In this document: piece by piece, positions 7,742-16,267 of the stretch
Layout of the letters: each line of letters begins with the position of its first letter
How positions within the stretch are numbered: position 1 is the stretch's first letter
Assembly: GCA_029233965.1 (NCBI GenBank)
Contig: JARGOP010000005.1
Coordinates: 68,431 to 123,981, forward strand
Length of the DNA: 55,551 nt
DNA from: Verrucomicrobiales bacterium
Lineage (GTDB): Bacteria > Verrucomicrobiota > Verrucomicrobiia > Verrucomicrobiales > DEV007
Reading direction: 5' to 3'
Made by a program: the position numbers and the translations under genes
The notes under the pieces: generated by a model
Told to the model about the DNA's origin: nothing
The model's input: only the letters and a program-made list of their open reading frames with translations
Database searches by the model: none

Positions 7742-10700
7742 TTAAAGTCGTGTCAGGGTTTCACTGAGATTGAAAAGAAGGCTCGAGACTTGCGTCCAGA
7801 CCGCTTGATCCACCGCCGGGTGGGATCGATTCACGGGAGCCTCCCCCACCGCGATCAATGCCTCGGCGGCAGCGGGATCGCTCTCGTAGCGGGCCCGTTC
7901 ATCGGTGAGAAAGGAATCGAGCGCATTCAACTCGGCGGCAACCGGCGGACGGCCTGTCACTTTTTCAAAAGCAAGATTCAAGCGTTCCCGGTTGTCACTA
8001 CCCGGGGTGGCGTCGAGGAGGCGGGCCGCGAAGACCCGTGAGGCCTCCGCGAACTGGGGATCATTGAGCGTCACGAGCGCCTGCAGCGGTGTGTTCGTAA
8101 CCCCGCGCTCCGTGATGCACATCTCGCGGTTCGGCGCATCAAAGGCGGACATGCTCGGGTGCGGGCTCGTCCGTTTCACGATCGTGTAGAGACTGCGTCG
8201 ATAGAGCTTCTCTCCCCGGTCCTGGACAAAGACCTGCTTCGTCGCCGGAGTGCTCCCGAAGTGACTGACCTCTTTCCAGAGACCGGCGGGCTGATAGGGC
8301 TGGACGCTCGGTCCGCCGATTCGGGGAACGAGCAGATCACTCACCGCGAGCGCCTGGTCCCGCACGAACTCCGCGGCGAGGCGGAAGCGCGGGCCACGAG
8401 CGAGGAGCCGGTTATTCGGGTCTTTCTCACGCTGCTCCGGATTCGCCGATGAATCCTGACGATAGGTCGCACTGCTGACGATCTGTTTGATGAGTGCCTT
8501 TTGGTCCCAGCCGCTTTCCATGAACTCGACCGCGAGCCAGTCGATCAATTCAGGGTGACTCGGCCACTCACCCTGCGAGCCAAAGTCAGCCGTCGTCGCG
8601 ACAATTCCGGTCCCGAAGAAAATCTGCCAGATCCGGTTCACGGCGACACGGGCGGTGAGCGGATTTTCAGGATCCACCATCCAGTTTGCGAGATCGAGGC
8701 GCGTGGCCCTGCCTTCCGCTTTTATAGGAAGGAGGACGGCCGGGGTCGCGGAACTCACCTTCTCCGTCGGCGCATCATACTGCCCCCGGTCGAGGACGAA
8801 GGTTTCCCGCGGTTTCGGTGCGGTATTCATGACAAGGACGGAGTGGGATTCGGTCAGGACCTTGATTCGCTCTTCGAGATTGGCGAGGCGGATCCGGTCC
8901 CGCTCAAGACCGGGCGCTTCGTCGCGGAAGGCGGCAAGCACCATCTCACGCTCTTCGGCGGACCACTGCGCTTCGTCCTTCCCCAGAGCCGTCACCAGTT
9001 CCCGGGGAAAGCGGCTCTCCGTGTCGCTGCCAGTGAAGGCGTCGATGCGCCACTGAAAAGGCAGAGAGTTCGATTTTCCGTAGAACACCATCACCGAGAT
9101 GTAAGGCGTTTTTGCCGGATCGATCGGCTCGTTGAAGGTTACGGTGAGGTGAGGGTTTCCATCCGACGCATCCGGCTGCCACCACTCCAGGTTGCGCTCG
9201 TCGAGAACGTGAGTCGGTCGATTGATCCCGTCGAATGAGCTGGCCGTCGCCCGCGAAAGATCGAGCTGATTGTAATACTCGACCTGCTTCGCCGCCTGGG
9301 TTCCCGCAGAGACGAGAACGGTCGTCACTTTCGGCGCATTGTCCGCATGAGGGGTTAGCTTGCCCGTTTCCGGCTCGGGAATGATGTGAACCCGGATCCC
9401 GTTCACGGACTCCACCTCAGGCAATTTCAAGGCATGACTGAAAGCGTTCAGGCCACCGCTTGGCTCCATGACGACGACCGAACCATCTTCAGCGACTTCA
9501 AACGGGCCGGGGCGGTTCGGGCTGGAAGCATCGAGCGTCTCAAGGGAGTGCAGTTTGAATGCCCGGCCGCGCTCTTTTTCCTCTGATTGCGCAAGCGCGA
9601 GCCACTCCTCAAATCCCTCGGTACTGCTCCCGAGCTTCGCCTTGAGGTCGGCGAGTTCCTTCCGGAGAGCCGACAGTTCATGTCCGGGGATCACGGTCTG
9701 TGCCATCAGGCTCGGCTTCGCGTTGACGCCGCCGTTGCCGTCAAGTCCCCGATCATCCAGCTCATTGAAAAAGGAGAAAAACTGGTAGTATTCCTTGATC
9801 GAAATCGGGTCATACTTGTGGTCGTGACACTGGGCGCAGGCCATCGTCAGGCCGAGGAAAACTTCGCTCGTCGTTTTGACGCGGTCGGCGGCGTAGTTCG
9901 TCAGATTCTCTTCGGGAATCGTTCCGCCCTCGTGAGTGATCATGTGATTGCGGTTGAATCCGGTCGCCGTGATCTGCGCAGGAGTCGCGTTGGGGAGGAG
10001 GTCTCCGGCAATCTGCTCGGTCGTGAATTGGTCAAAGGGCTTGTTCTCGTTGTAGGCCTGAATGACCCAGTCGCGCCAGAGCCACATGTCGCGCCCGCCG
10101 TCGATGGAGTAGCCGTTCGTATCCGCGTAGCGCGCCTGGTCGAGCCAGGGCACCGCCATGCGTTCTCCAAAGTGAGGCGAAGCAAGGAGCCGGTCGATCG
10201 TCGCCGTCCAGGCCGCCTCACTATCTTTTGCATACCCGGCGACAAACCCTTCCACCTCGTCATGCGTCGGAGGAAGCCCGGTCAGGTCAAAGGTGAGTCG
10301 ACGAATCAAGGTGCGGGGATTGGCTTCCGGCGAAGGCTCCATCCCCTCCTCTTTCATCCTTGCGAAGGTGAAGGCGTCAATTTCATTGCGTCCCCAGTCC
10401 GCAGTGGGAACTTCCGGACGGACCGGTGACTCGTAGGCCCAGTGGCCTTCATACTCCGCGCCTTCTTCGATCCAGCGTTTGATGAGCTGCTTTTGTTCTT
10501 CGGTCAGGACGAGGTGTGACTCCGGCGGCGGCATGAGCTCATCCTCATCCTCTGAAATGATCCTCCACCACGCCTCGCTTTTGGTAAGATCACCGGGAAC
10601 AATCGCGACGGTTCCACCGAGATCTTCGGTCGCTCCCTCGAGAGAATCGAGTCGAAGGTCAGCGCGGCGACCATGCTCGTCAGGTCCATGACAGTGAAAG

Positions 10701-11266
10701 CAGGTTTCGGAAAGGATCGGGCGAATGTCGCGATTGAACTTGATCGGGCGGTTCGGCGCGACGACGGGCATCGGCTTGTCTTTCAAACCCGGATGTTGCA
10801 CCGAGCCGGTCGCATTGATCACTTTCCAGGGATCGCGCTCGCGAGGTGCCTCATTGGCCGCGAGATCGACCGTCTCCACGGGCACGACTTCCGCCGTCTC
10901 CCCGCCCTCCCCCGGGACCACCGCCATTTCCTCTGCCCCGGGATCGCGATCCGAAACCACGAAGCGACCCGCGACAATGAGAAGCACGAGCACGGCGACA
11001 GCGGCAAGAACCCACCGCTTCGCGGCCGGATGCGTGCCCTCCAGTTCGGAACGGACCGCGCTGAAAGCCTCAGGCATTTCCCTGTTCACCGAAATCCCGT
11101 CCCCGGCCGCCGCGAGCCAGGTTTCCATTTCGCAATGATCGAGGTAGCGGTCCATCGCTTCCGGTGAACGACGCAGGAGCGCTTGAAACTCCTCCCGTTC
11201 GGTCGCGGTGAGGGGGCGCTCACTGAGGATGACGAGCCATTCGTCGAGTTGCTGTTGATCGGTCAT
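7742..11266 (-). CDS. Anti-sigma-like N-terminus fused to c-type cytochrome, DUF1549 and DUF1553 domains
   Basis: This 1174-residue protein has an unusual architecture. Residues 1-55 (EWLVILSERPLTATEREEF, then LLRRSPEAMDRYLDHCEMET) resemble the cytoplasmic anti-sigma region that precedes FecR in this phylum. Residues 85-104 form one membrane helix. After a linker comes a planctomycete cytochrome c domain with CFHCH at 189-193, then DUF1549 (about 292-500) with FDLTGLPP and a second haem site CAQCH at 477-481. A middle region with a possible discoidin-like sandwich (FDGINRPTHVLDERNLEWWQPD) leads to DUF1553 (about 865-1130) with NRIWQIFFGTGIV. The start lies one base after the sigma-factor stop, so the pair is almost certainly co-translated. 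Partner and start position support a membrane anti-sigma or sensor role, which is inference. DUF1549 and DUF1553 have no assigned activity. Confidence 0.88.
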   Translation of the reverse strand: MTDQQQLDEWLVILSERPLTATEREEFQALLRRSPEAMDRYLDHCEMETWLAAAGDGISVNREMPEAFSAVRSELEGTHPAAKRWVLAAVAVLVLLIVAGRFVVSDRDPGAEEMAVVPGEGGETAEVVPVETVDLAANEAPRERDPWKVINATGSVQHPGLKDKPMPVVAPNRPIKFNRDIRPILSETCFHCHGPDEHGRRADLRLDSLEGATEDLGGTVAIVPGDLTKSEAWWRIISEDEDELMPPPESHLVLTEEQKQLIKRWIEEGAEYEGHWAYESPVRPEVPTADWGRNEIDAFTFARMKEEGMEPSPEANPRTLIRRLTFDLTGLPPTHDEVEGFVAGYAKDSEAAWTATIDRLLASPHFGERMAVPWLDQARYADTNGYSIDGGRDMWLWRDWVIQAYNENKPFDQFTTEQIAGDLLPNATPAQITATGFNRNHMITHEGGTIPEENLTNYAADRVKTTSEVFLGLTMACAQCHDHKYDPISIKEYYQFFSFFNELDDRGLDGNGGVNAKPSLMAQTVIPGHELSALRKELADLKAKLGSSTEGFEEWLALAQSEEKERGRAFKLHSLETLDASSPNRPGPFEVAEDGSVVVMEPSGGLNAFSHALKLPEVESVNGIRVHIIPEPETGKLTPHADNAPKVTTVLVSAGTQAAKQVEYYNQLDLSRATASSFDGINRPTHVLDERNLEWWQPDASDGNPHLTVTFNEPIDPAKTPYISVMVFYGKSNSLPFQWRIDAFTGSDTESRFPRELVTALGKDEAQWSAEEREMVLAAFRDEAPGLERDRIRLANLEERIKVLTESHSVLVMNTAPKPRETFVLDRGQYDAPTEKVSSATPAVLLPIKAEGRATRLDLANWMVDPENPLTARVAVNRIWQIFFGTGIVATTADFGSQGEWPSHPELIDWLAVEFMESGWDQKALIKQIVSSATYRQDSSANPEQREKDPNNRLLARGPRFRLAAEFVRDQALAVSDLLVPRIGGPSVQPYQPAGLWKEVSHFGSTPATKQVFVQDRGEKLYRRSLYTIVKRTSPHPSMSAFDAPNREMCITERGVTNTPLQALVTLNDPQFAEASRVFAARLLDATPGSDNRERLNLAFEKVTGRPPVAAELNALDSFLTDERARYESDPAAAEALIAVGEAPVNRSHPAVDQAVWTQVSSLLFNLSETLTRL

Positions 11267-11267
11267 A

Positions 11268-11846
11268 TCAGGAAAGTTCAGTCAGATTGTCGTGATCGAG
11301 TTGCTGGTGGGATTCCTTGCGGACGCAGTCGATAAGATTTTGCCGGGCCCGGTGCAGGAGCTGGGCCATCGCGTTTGCTTTGCGACCGACCTCGCTGCCG
11401 AGTTCTTCAAGCGATTGCCCGGTGAGATAATACCCCTCAACCGCGTCGCGCTGGCGGTCGGGGAGTTTTTCCAGGCAGATCTGAAGGAGGCGTCGTTTGC
11501 GAGTCTCCTCCTGCTCGCGCTCTTCGTGGCGGGTCTCGACCATTTGCTCAAGGTCGGAATCGAGGAGCGGGACCGTTTCACGACTCTGCCAGCGCCGCGC
11601 CGCGTTGCGATAATGGTTCTGCGCAATCTGTCGCATCCAGGCGACGATATTCGAGCCGGGTTCGTAGCTGTCTCGCTTCTCCCAGGCGGTCAGATTGGTC
11701 ATCTGAAGGAGGTCACGTGCCTCCGGGAGATTTCCGGTGAGCCTGACGAGATACCCGAGAACCGGCACCTGAGCCCGTTCCATCTCCGCTTCGAGGGGAT
11801 GTTCGTGTTGATGTTGCAAAGCCTTCACTCCGTAAATGGATGTCAC
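11268..11846 (-). CDS. ECF sigma factor, Rhodopirellula/Verrucomicrobium type
   Basis: The 192-residue protein has the two regions of an extracytoplasmic-function sigma factor. Region 2 (ARDLLQMTNLTAWEKRDSYEPG and NIVAWMRQIAQNHYRNAARR) binds core polymerase and melts the -10 element. Region 4 (LEKLPDRQRDAVEGYYLTGQ and SLEELGSEVGRKANAMAQLLHRAR) is the helix-turn-helix that reads the -35 element. The SNIVAWMRQIAQN segment is typical of the subgroup abundant in planctomycetes and verrucomicrobia. The start is probably GTG 11846; I see no upstream ATG with a convincing ribosome binding site. It is the first gene of a four-gene operon with the anti-sigma-like fusion, a sulfatase and a DUF1501 protein, so it probably activates its own operon and perhaps related sulfatase genes. 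Confidence 0.9.
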   Translation of the reverse strand: MTSIYGVKALQHQHEHPLEAEMERAQVPVLGYLVRLTGNLPEARDLLQMTNLTAWEKRDSYEPGSNIVAWMRQIAQNHYRNAARRWQSRETVPLLDSDLEQMVETRHEEREQEETRKRRLLQICLEKLPDRQRDAVEGYYLTGQSLEELGSEVGRKANAMAQLLHRARQNLIDCVRKESHQQLDHDNLTELS

Positions 11847-12221
11847 TCCCGGAGAGCAGCTTACGGTTTTTGGGGAAATGACCGGTTACTTGATCGCGTG
11901 AGGGATGCGGTCACTCAGATAAAACATAGAGTAAAGCAATCCACGCCGACAACTTGCTCACCGATCTCAAGAAATGGATCGCTCGTTTTCAGGACGACTT
12001 GCGGGAGCCATGCAAGGAAACGGGGTCGGGAACGATTCCCGTATCCAGACAGCTACATTCGAACTTCTTCATCCACGCCCGAACCTCCGGTGGGATTTCC
12101 TTCTCTGGTCGGGCGGAAAGTTTCCGCACTTGTGCCGAAACGTTTTCCCCACTGCGCAATCCGATCCGGGTTTAGTTTCGTTTATTTGCGCTGAACGATC
12201 TTCGTTCAGCCGTTGCATTCC
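11847..12221. other. Intergenic region upstream of the ECF operon
   Basis: These 375 bases lie between the end of a sulfatase gene (12222) and the start of the sigma factor gene (11846), both on the minus strand. They should contain the promoter of the ECF operon. I could not pick out a convincing -35/-10 pair by eye. The only clear structure is the hairpin at 12190-12210. Confidence 0.4.
12190..12210. terminator. Hairpin just after a sulfatase gene
   Basis: GCTGAACG and CGTTCAGC form a perfect 8-bp stem with a five-base loop, 12 bases past the stop of the sulfatase gene that ends at 12222. The position fits a terminator for the 18769-12222 gene string. There is no T-run after the stem on the minus strand, so the call is tentative. 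Confidence 0.35.
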
Positions 12222-13697
12222 TCACTTTCCTTCCGCTGCCATCTTCTTCATCCAGGCAATGTTGGCCTCAAGAATCGCGAGCTTGTCGGGATCTTTCCGA
12301 TTCGTAGACTTCGAGAGATACGGGGCCATGTCTGAATCATACATTTCCTCTGTCTCCGGGGTCTGTCCCTGATCGCCGGTTTCCTCTATCCAGTTATCGA
12401 GCAGACCGCGCAGTTCCGCCAGCTTGGCGGCATGAGCCGGGTCATCGGCAAGGTTATGGATTTCGTCCGGATCAGCAATGACATCGTAGAGCTCTTCCGG
12501 CGGGCGCGTCTCTCGCATGATGAGTGACTGCGCCTCGTCCAGCTTTCCGGCGGCATGCCATTCCCGCATTGCGATGACGATGACCTTGGTATCTTTGTAG
12601 GCATTGGGCTGGAGGTAGGGTCGTTGCGGGAGAAAGTTACGGATGTATTTGAACTGCCTGGTCCGCACGGACCGCATATGTTCAACGGTTTCGTCGCAGC
12701 GGTCCCTCGCGGCGAAAACTGCCTCCCGTGGGACGTAATCTGCTGCGAGAATATCCTGTGCCTGCATCCACTCCGGAATCGGAATTCCGGCGGCGCCCAG
12801 GGAAAGCGCGGCGATATCAATGTGCTCGACGACGTCATCTCGCACACCTCCCGCTTCGATGCCGGGGCCACGGATGACCAATGGGACATGGAGTCCCTCG
12901 TCATACATGAACTGCTTCCCGCGCGCATGGCTGATCCCATGGTCGGTCATGAAGAGGATGATCGTATTGTCATACACACCATCCGCTTTCAGCTTCGCGA
13001 CGACTTCCCCGACCATGTGGTCGGTGAGGCGAACGGAGTCGAGATAGGCGGCCCAGTCTTGAACGATGTCAGGATGCTCCGGGTAATAGGGAGGCAGGGT
13101 CACGGCGTCAAGCGACGTCCGGTCTCCGAAGACCTTCTCAGCGTTGGCAGCGACCTTTTCCCATCCATCGGCATCTTTTCCGCGCAGCTTCCCCCCTGCC
13201 GTCTGAATCTGGGCAAAGAAGGGCTGCCCCTCTTTCCGCTCCGCCCAGTCGGTGCCGTCATACACGGATCGATCCCATTCAAAATTGTAGTCCGTCTTCC
13301 CGAACTTCCCGTTCCCCGGCCAGCCGGAGATCGAGGTGTGGTACCCGGCATCCTGGAAGAGCTTCGGGACGAGTTCGATCCCGTCAGGTAAATGAATCTT
13401 CAACTCCCCCCGCCCGCTGCGATGATGGTGAGCCCCGATGCTCGTCTGATACATCCCCGTGATGAAAGCAGAGCGGCACGTCGAGCAGACCGGGGCGGTC
13501 ACGTAGGCATTGGTGAACTTCACCCCGCTTGCGGCAAGCGCATCGACATGAGGTGTCTTGATCGCGGTTTCGCCATAGCAGCCGAAGTTGGCCGACATGT
13601 CATCCGGGATGATCCAGACGATATTGGGGCGGTCATCGGCTGCGACGACGATAAGAGTGAACAGGAAAAGAGTCAGAGAAGCGAATGCTGTCTTCAT
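12222..13697 (-). CDS. Secreted S1 sulfatase with CSTCR formylglycine motif
   Basis: The protein (491 residues) begins with a signal peptide ending near VVAA (residue 20), then RPNIVWIIPDDMS. The nucleophile segment is APVCSTCRSAFITGMYQ with C71, C74 and R75, so the usual C-x-P/A-S-R appears as C-S-T-C-R with Cys in place of Ser. Downstream landmarks include AHHHRSG, the metal site FMTDHG, the ARDRCDE-like segment AARDRCDETVEHMRSVRT and the C-terminal EELYDVIADPDE. The family removes sulfate esters or sulfamates from glycans in the periplasm. It resembles the sulfatase at 17342-18769 (shared YQT and HHH after the active site, ARDRC, RTxxFKYIRN, PYLQ/PYMQ), so the two are likely paralogues. 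It follows the ThuA-like gene by 43 bases and probably ends that operon. Confidence 0.93.
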   Translation of the reverse strand: MKTAFASLTLFLFTLIVVAADDRPNIVWIIPDDMSANFGCYGETAIKTPHVDALAASGVKFTNAYVTAPVCSTCRSAFITGMYQTSIGAHHHRSGRGELKIHLPDGIELVPKLFQDAGYHTSISGWPGNGKFGKTDYNFEWDRSVYDGTDWAERKEGQPFFAQIQTAGGKLRGKDADGWEKVAANAEKVFGDRTSLDAVTLPPYYPEHPDIVQDWAAYLDSVRLTDHMVGEVVAKLKADGVYDNTIILFMTDHGISHARGKQFMYDEGLHVPLVIRGPGIEAGGVRDDVVEHIDIAALSLGAAGIPIPEWMQAQDILAADYVPREAVFAARDRCDETVEHMRSVRTRQFKYIRNFLPQRPYLQPNAYKDTKVIVIAMREWHAAGKLDEAQSLIMRETRPPEELYDVIADPDEIHNLADDPAHAAKLAELRGLLDNWIEETGDQGQTPETEEMYDSDMAPYLSKSTNRKDPDKLAILEANIAWMKKMAAEGK

Positions 13698-13740
13698 GGG
13701 ATTACGGGGGAACTCAAAGCCGTGGCGGAAGTATCACAGC

Positions 13741-14778
13741 TCAGGGCTTCTTCTTCGAACCCATGTTGTTGTTCGCGGGGATGGGACTTTCAAAGCCCGC
13801 ATAATCCTCCGGCTTGATCCCGATCGCATATTCCCTTCCCGTGAAGGTGTTCGGCTGATAGGGACCGACAAAGTCGATGCATGACTCCGCCTCGATCTTT
13901 TCTTCAAGACCGACGAGCCAATAGGAAGCGTTCACCAACATGCGTCGGTAGCCGGGATTGAGGAGATCCTCTGAGGCTCCGTAGAGTGAGGTGAAGACAC
14001 GTCCTTTCGTGCCGTCCGCTCCGGTATATTCGCGGGTCCACTCGGAGGCTTTCGGCGGCTTCGTCGCGTCCGGCTCACCATCGAACTCCATGCTCATGAG
14101 CGGCTGTGCCATTGTGAGGATCGTCCAGTCGTCCTGTGGCTCGGCATTGTAGCCGCCGCACTGCACGTGGATGTCTTTCACGCCGGTGAGAATCGGGTGC
14201 GCCGCCTCATCCGGCACGATCGTGATCCGGGTGCTCTGCTGGTGGTTTTTCCCGTAGTGCCCGACCCAGCTTTGTCCGAGGACCTGATGGCCGAATCCGC
14301 CCTCATACCCCTCGACTTCCGACTTCCAGTCATATTTCCCAAAAGAGGTCCCGGCATTCTTGAATTGAAAAGCGTGGGTCGAAGTTCGCAGCCCCATGAC
14401 CGGACCGCCGCGGCTGAGATAGGCATCGATGTGCTTCATCTGCTCATCCGGCAGCGCCTGAAAGCGGGTGAAAATGATCATCCCATCGGCCGATTCCAGC
14501 GTTTCGAGGCCGGGAATATTGGAGACCCCCGCCTCGATCTCGCCGTTTCCATCAATGCCAATCAGGACCGTGCAGTCGAATCCATGATGCTTTGCGAGAA
14601 TGCGAGCCAGCGCAGGAATGGTCTCTTCACTGCGGTATTCATGATCACTGGCAATAAGGACAAGATGCTTTCCCCTGGCCTTGTCAGGATTTCCTTCGTA
14701 ATGGATCGGCCCGGCGAGCGCAGCACCGGTGAAGGCCAGCGCGGTCAGGGCTGTGAACATGAGGGGAGTTTTTTTCAT
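13741..14778 (-). CDS. Secreted ThuA-like (GATase1-like) protein
   Basis: The 345-residue protein has a signal peptide ending around AGAALA (residues 17-22). The fold is the trehalose-utilisation ThuA/class I glutamine amidotransferase-like domain, seen in LVLIASDHEYRSEETIPALA, IIFTRFQALPDEQMKHIDAY, PVMGLRTSTHAF and, near the C-terminus, GRVFTSLYGASEDLLNPGYRRM. ThuA-like proteins occur widely in carbohydrate gene clusters of this phylum, but their reaction is not settled; a role in sugar binding or oxidised-sugar metabolism is usually assumed. It lies between the PhoD-like gene (61 bases upstream) and a sulfatase (43 bases downstream) on the same strand, suggesting one transcript. The Lys-rich end (GSKKKP) is unremarkable. 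Confidence 0.85.
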   Translation of the reverse strand: MKKTPLMFTALTALAFTGAALAGPIHYEGNPDKARGKHLVLIASDHEYRSEETIPALARILAKHHGFDCTVLIGIDGNGEIEAGVSNIPGLETLESADGMIIFTRFQALPDEQMKHIDAYLSRGGPVMGLRTSTHAFQFKNAGTSFGKYDWKSEVEGYEGGFGHQVLGQSWVGHYGKNHQQSTRITIVPDEAAHPILTGVKDIHVQCGGYNAEPQDDWTILTMAQPLMSMEFDGEPDATKPPKASEWTREYTGADGTKGRVFTSLYGASEDLLNPGYRRMLVNASYWLVGLEEKIEAESCIDFVGPYQPNTFTGREYAIGIKPEDYAGFESPIPANNNMGSKKKP

Positions 14779-14839
14779 AGGAAGATACTGAGGTGGATGG
14801 AGAGAGATTCACCAAGTAATGGAGATTTCCGGCGGAAAC

Positions 14840-16267
14840 TCACTTCTTAATTTCGTAAAGAAGCGTCCCTTGATCATCGTAGAACTTCACTTCCAGATTC
14901 TCACCGGCGCTGAGGTGCAGAAAGCCGCCCCCCGGTTTGGGTGAAGTGTAGGGCTGTTCGATAAGCGCTTCGGGGTCCGTTCCCTTCTTCGATCCGGGAT
15001 TGACGCCCATGCGGGAATTCTCGTCATTGAGAGCCCCGCAGGCGAACTCCTCGACCCCGGAGGGATGAATGCTGTGGTACTGCCAGTGCCGGTCGCCGCA
15101 GATCGTGAAGAAGTTTTCGATCTCATTCTCATCGAGCCAGGCAAAGAACTCATCCGCCTCATGACGGAAGCCGCCAAGATTGGTGTGGTTGTCTTTCTTG
15201 TAGGCGTCGTCCGGACCGACCATGGGAGTCGGAGTGATGAGGATTTTCCACTTCGCGTCGCTTTCTTTGAGAGTCCGTTTGAGCCAATCACGCTGTTCCG
15301 TCCCCCACTGGGTCTTTCCGGGGCCGTCCTCCATGAGATTGTCGGAGCGATAGTCGCGGCCTTCCGTCATCCAGATTTGGAGATCACGGCTCACGCGATG
15401 GGTTCGGTAAGTCGGAGCATCGGCGTCATCCATCGGGGCAATGGGAAGCTGTTCTTTGAAGAGTCCGATCCCGGTGTCCGACATGGGGAGACGGTCCGAG
15501 GAGTTATCAGAGTCATTGTAGCGGAAATCGTGATCGTCCTTCGACCAGTAGGTCGGCACTTCGCGGAAATAGTCGATCATGCGGGGAAAGCGGAACTGCT
15601 CGTGCCAGCAGCGGCGAAGCTCCGGAAGCGTCTCGGCCATCCGCATCGGATTGTCGTAGTAGACGATGTCGCCGGTTCCAACGAAGAAATCGGCCTCGAG
15701 CTTTTTCATCGCCACAAAGGCGGGAAATCCAAGTCGCTTGTCGTCCTCCGTCGCGGTGACGGGACCACTGGCCCGGCCCTTCTTCCCGTGCATGAATTTC
15801 ATGTAGTTCATGCAACTGGTGACAATGAAATTCACGCGGGTCTCCGCAGTCGCACCGGGAAGGGTTTTGAAGGTCGCGGTGTCTCCGGTTTGCAGCGCCG
15901 TTACTTTCGGCCCATACTGCGGACGGAAGAAGTATCGAGTCCCCGCCTTCAGTCCGGTCAGTGCTTCGCGAACGATGAAGTCATGCTCCGCCTTCGCCTC
16001 CCCCCCTTCGGTGAATGAGGAGTCCGTGAAATCTTCGCGCTCACTCCATTCGAACCGCACCCAGCCGGGAGCACCGGGAAGATCGCCGTTCTCATCCAGT
16101 TCCATGGCCGTGGTGAGTCGCGTCTGCACGAGGACAGAGGAATCGGTCACCTCGCCTGACAAGACGCCCTGACCGAGATGCAGTTCGGCGCCCGTCGCCG
16201 AGAGTGCCGGCGCCCCGCTCAGAACGAGACAAAGGCCGGGAAGGAGGAAGTGCCGGGGGTGAATCAT
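14840..16267 (-). CDS. PhoD-like metallophosphoesterase (alkaline phosphatase D family), secreted
   Basis: The 475-residue protein has an N-terminal signal peptide (LPGLCLVLSGAPALSATG). A fibronectin-like N-terminal domain (about 30-140, ending YFFRPQYG and TATFKTLPG) precedes the catalytic domain. PhoD landmarks are VNFIVTSCMNYMKF, the metal-binding ADFFVGTGDIVYYDNP, VPTYWSKDDHDFRYNDSDN and the distal histidine segment ENFFTICGDRHWQYHSIHP. The family hydrolyses phosphomono- or diesters in the periplasm using calcium and iron. Its start overlaps the stop of the isomerase-like gene by four bases (ATGA), which implies translational coupling. Here, among sulfatases, it may act on phosphate or related esters of the same glycan, which is inference. 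Confidence 0.88.
   Translation of the reverse strand: MIHPRHFLLPGLCLVLSGAPALSATGAELHLGQGVLSGEVTDSSVLVQTRLTTAMELDENGDLPGAPGWVRFEWSEREDFTDSSFTEGGEAKAEHDFIVREALTGLKAGTRYFFRPQYGPKVTALQTGDTATFKTLPGATAETRVNFIVTSCMNYMKFMHGKKGRASGPVTATEDDKRLGFPAFVAMKKLEADFFVGTGDIVYYDNPMRMAETLPELRRCWHEQFRFPRMIDYFREVPTYWSKDDHDFRYNDSDNSSDRLPMSDTGIGLFKEQLPIAPMDDADAPTYRTHRVSRDLQIWMTEGRDYRSDNLMEDGPGKTQWGTEQRDWLKRTLKESDAKWKILITPTPMVGPDDAYKKDNHTNLGGFRHEADEFFAWLDENEIENFFTICGDRHWQYHSIHPSGVEEFACGALNDENSRMGVNPGSKKGTDPEALIEQPYTSPKPGGGFLHLSAGENLEVKFYDDQGTLLYEIKK

Noticed and set aside
11292-12194. A 300-codon plus-strand frame
   Set aside because: Most of it is antisense to the ECF sigma gene, which has clear sigma-factor motifs. 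The rest covers the intergenic region without protein character.
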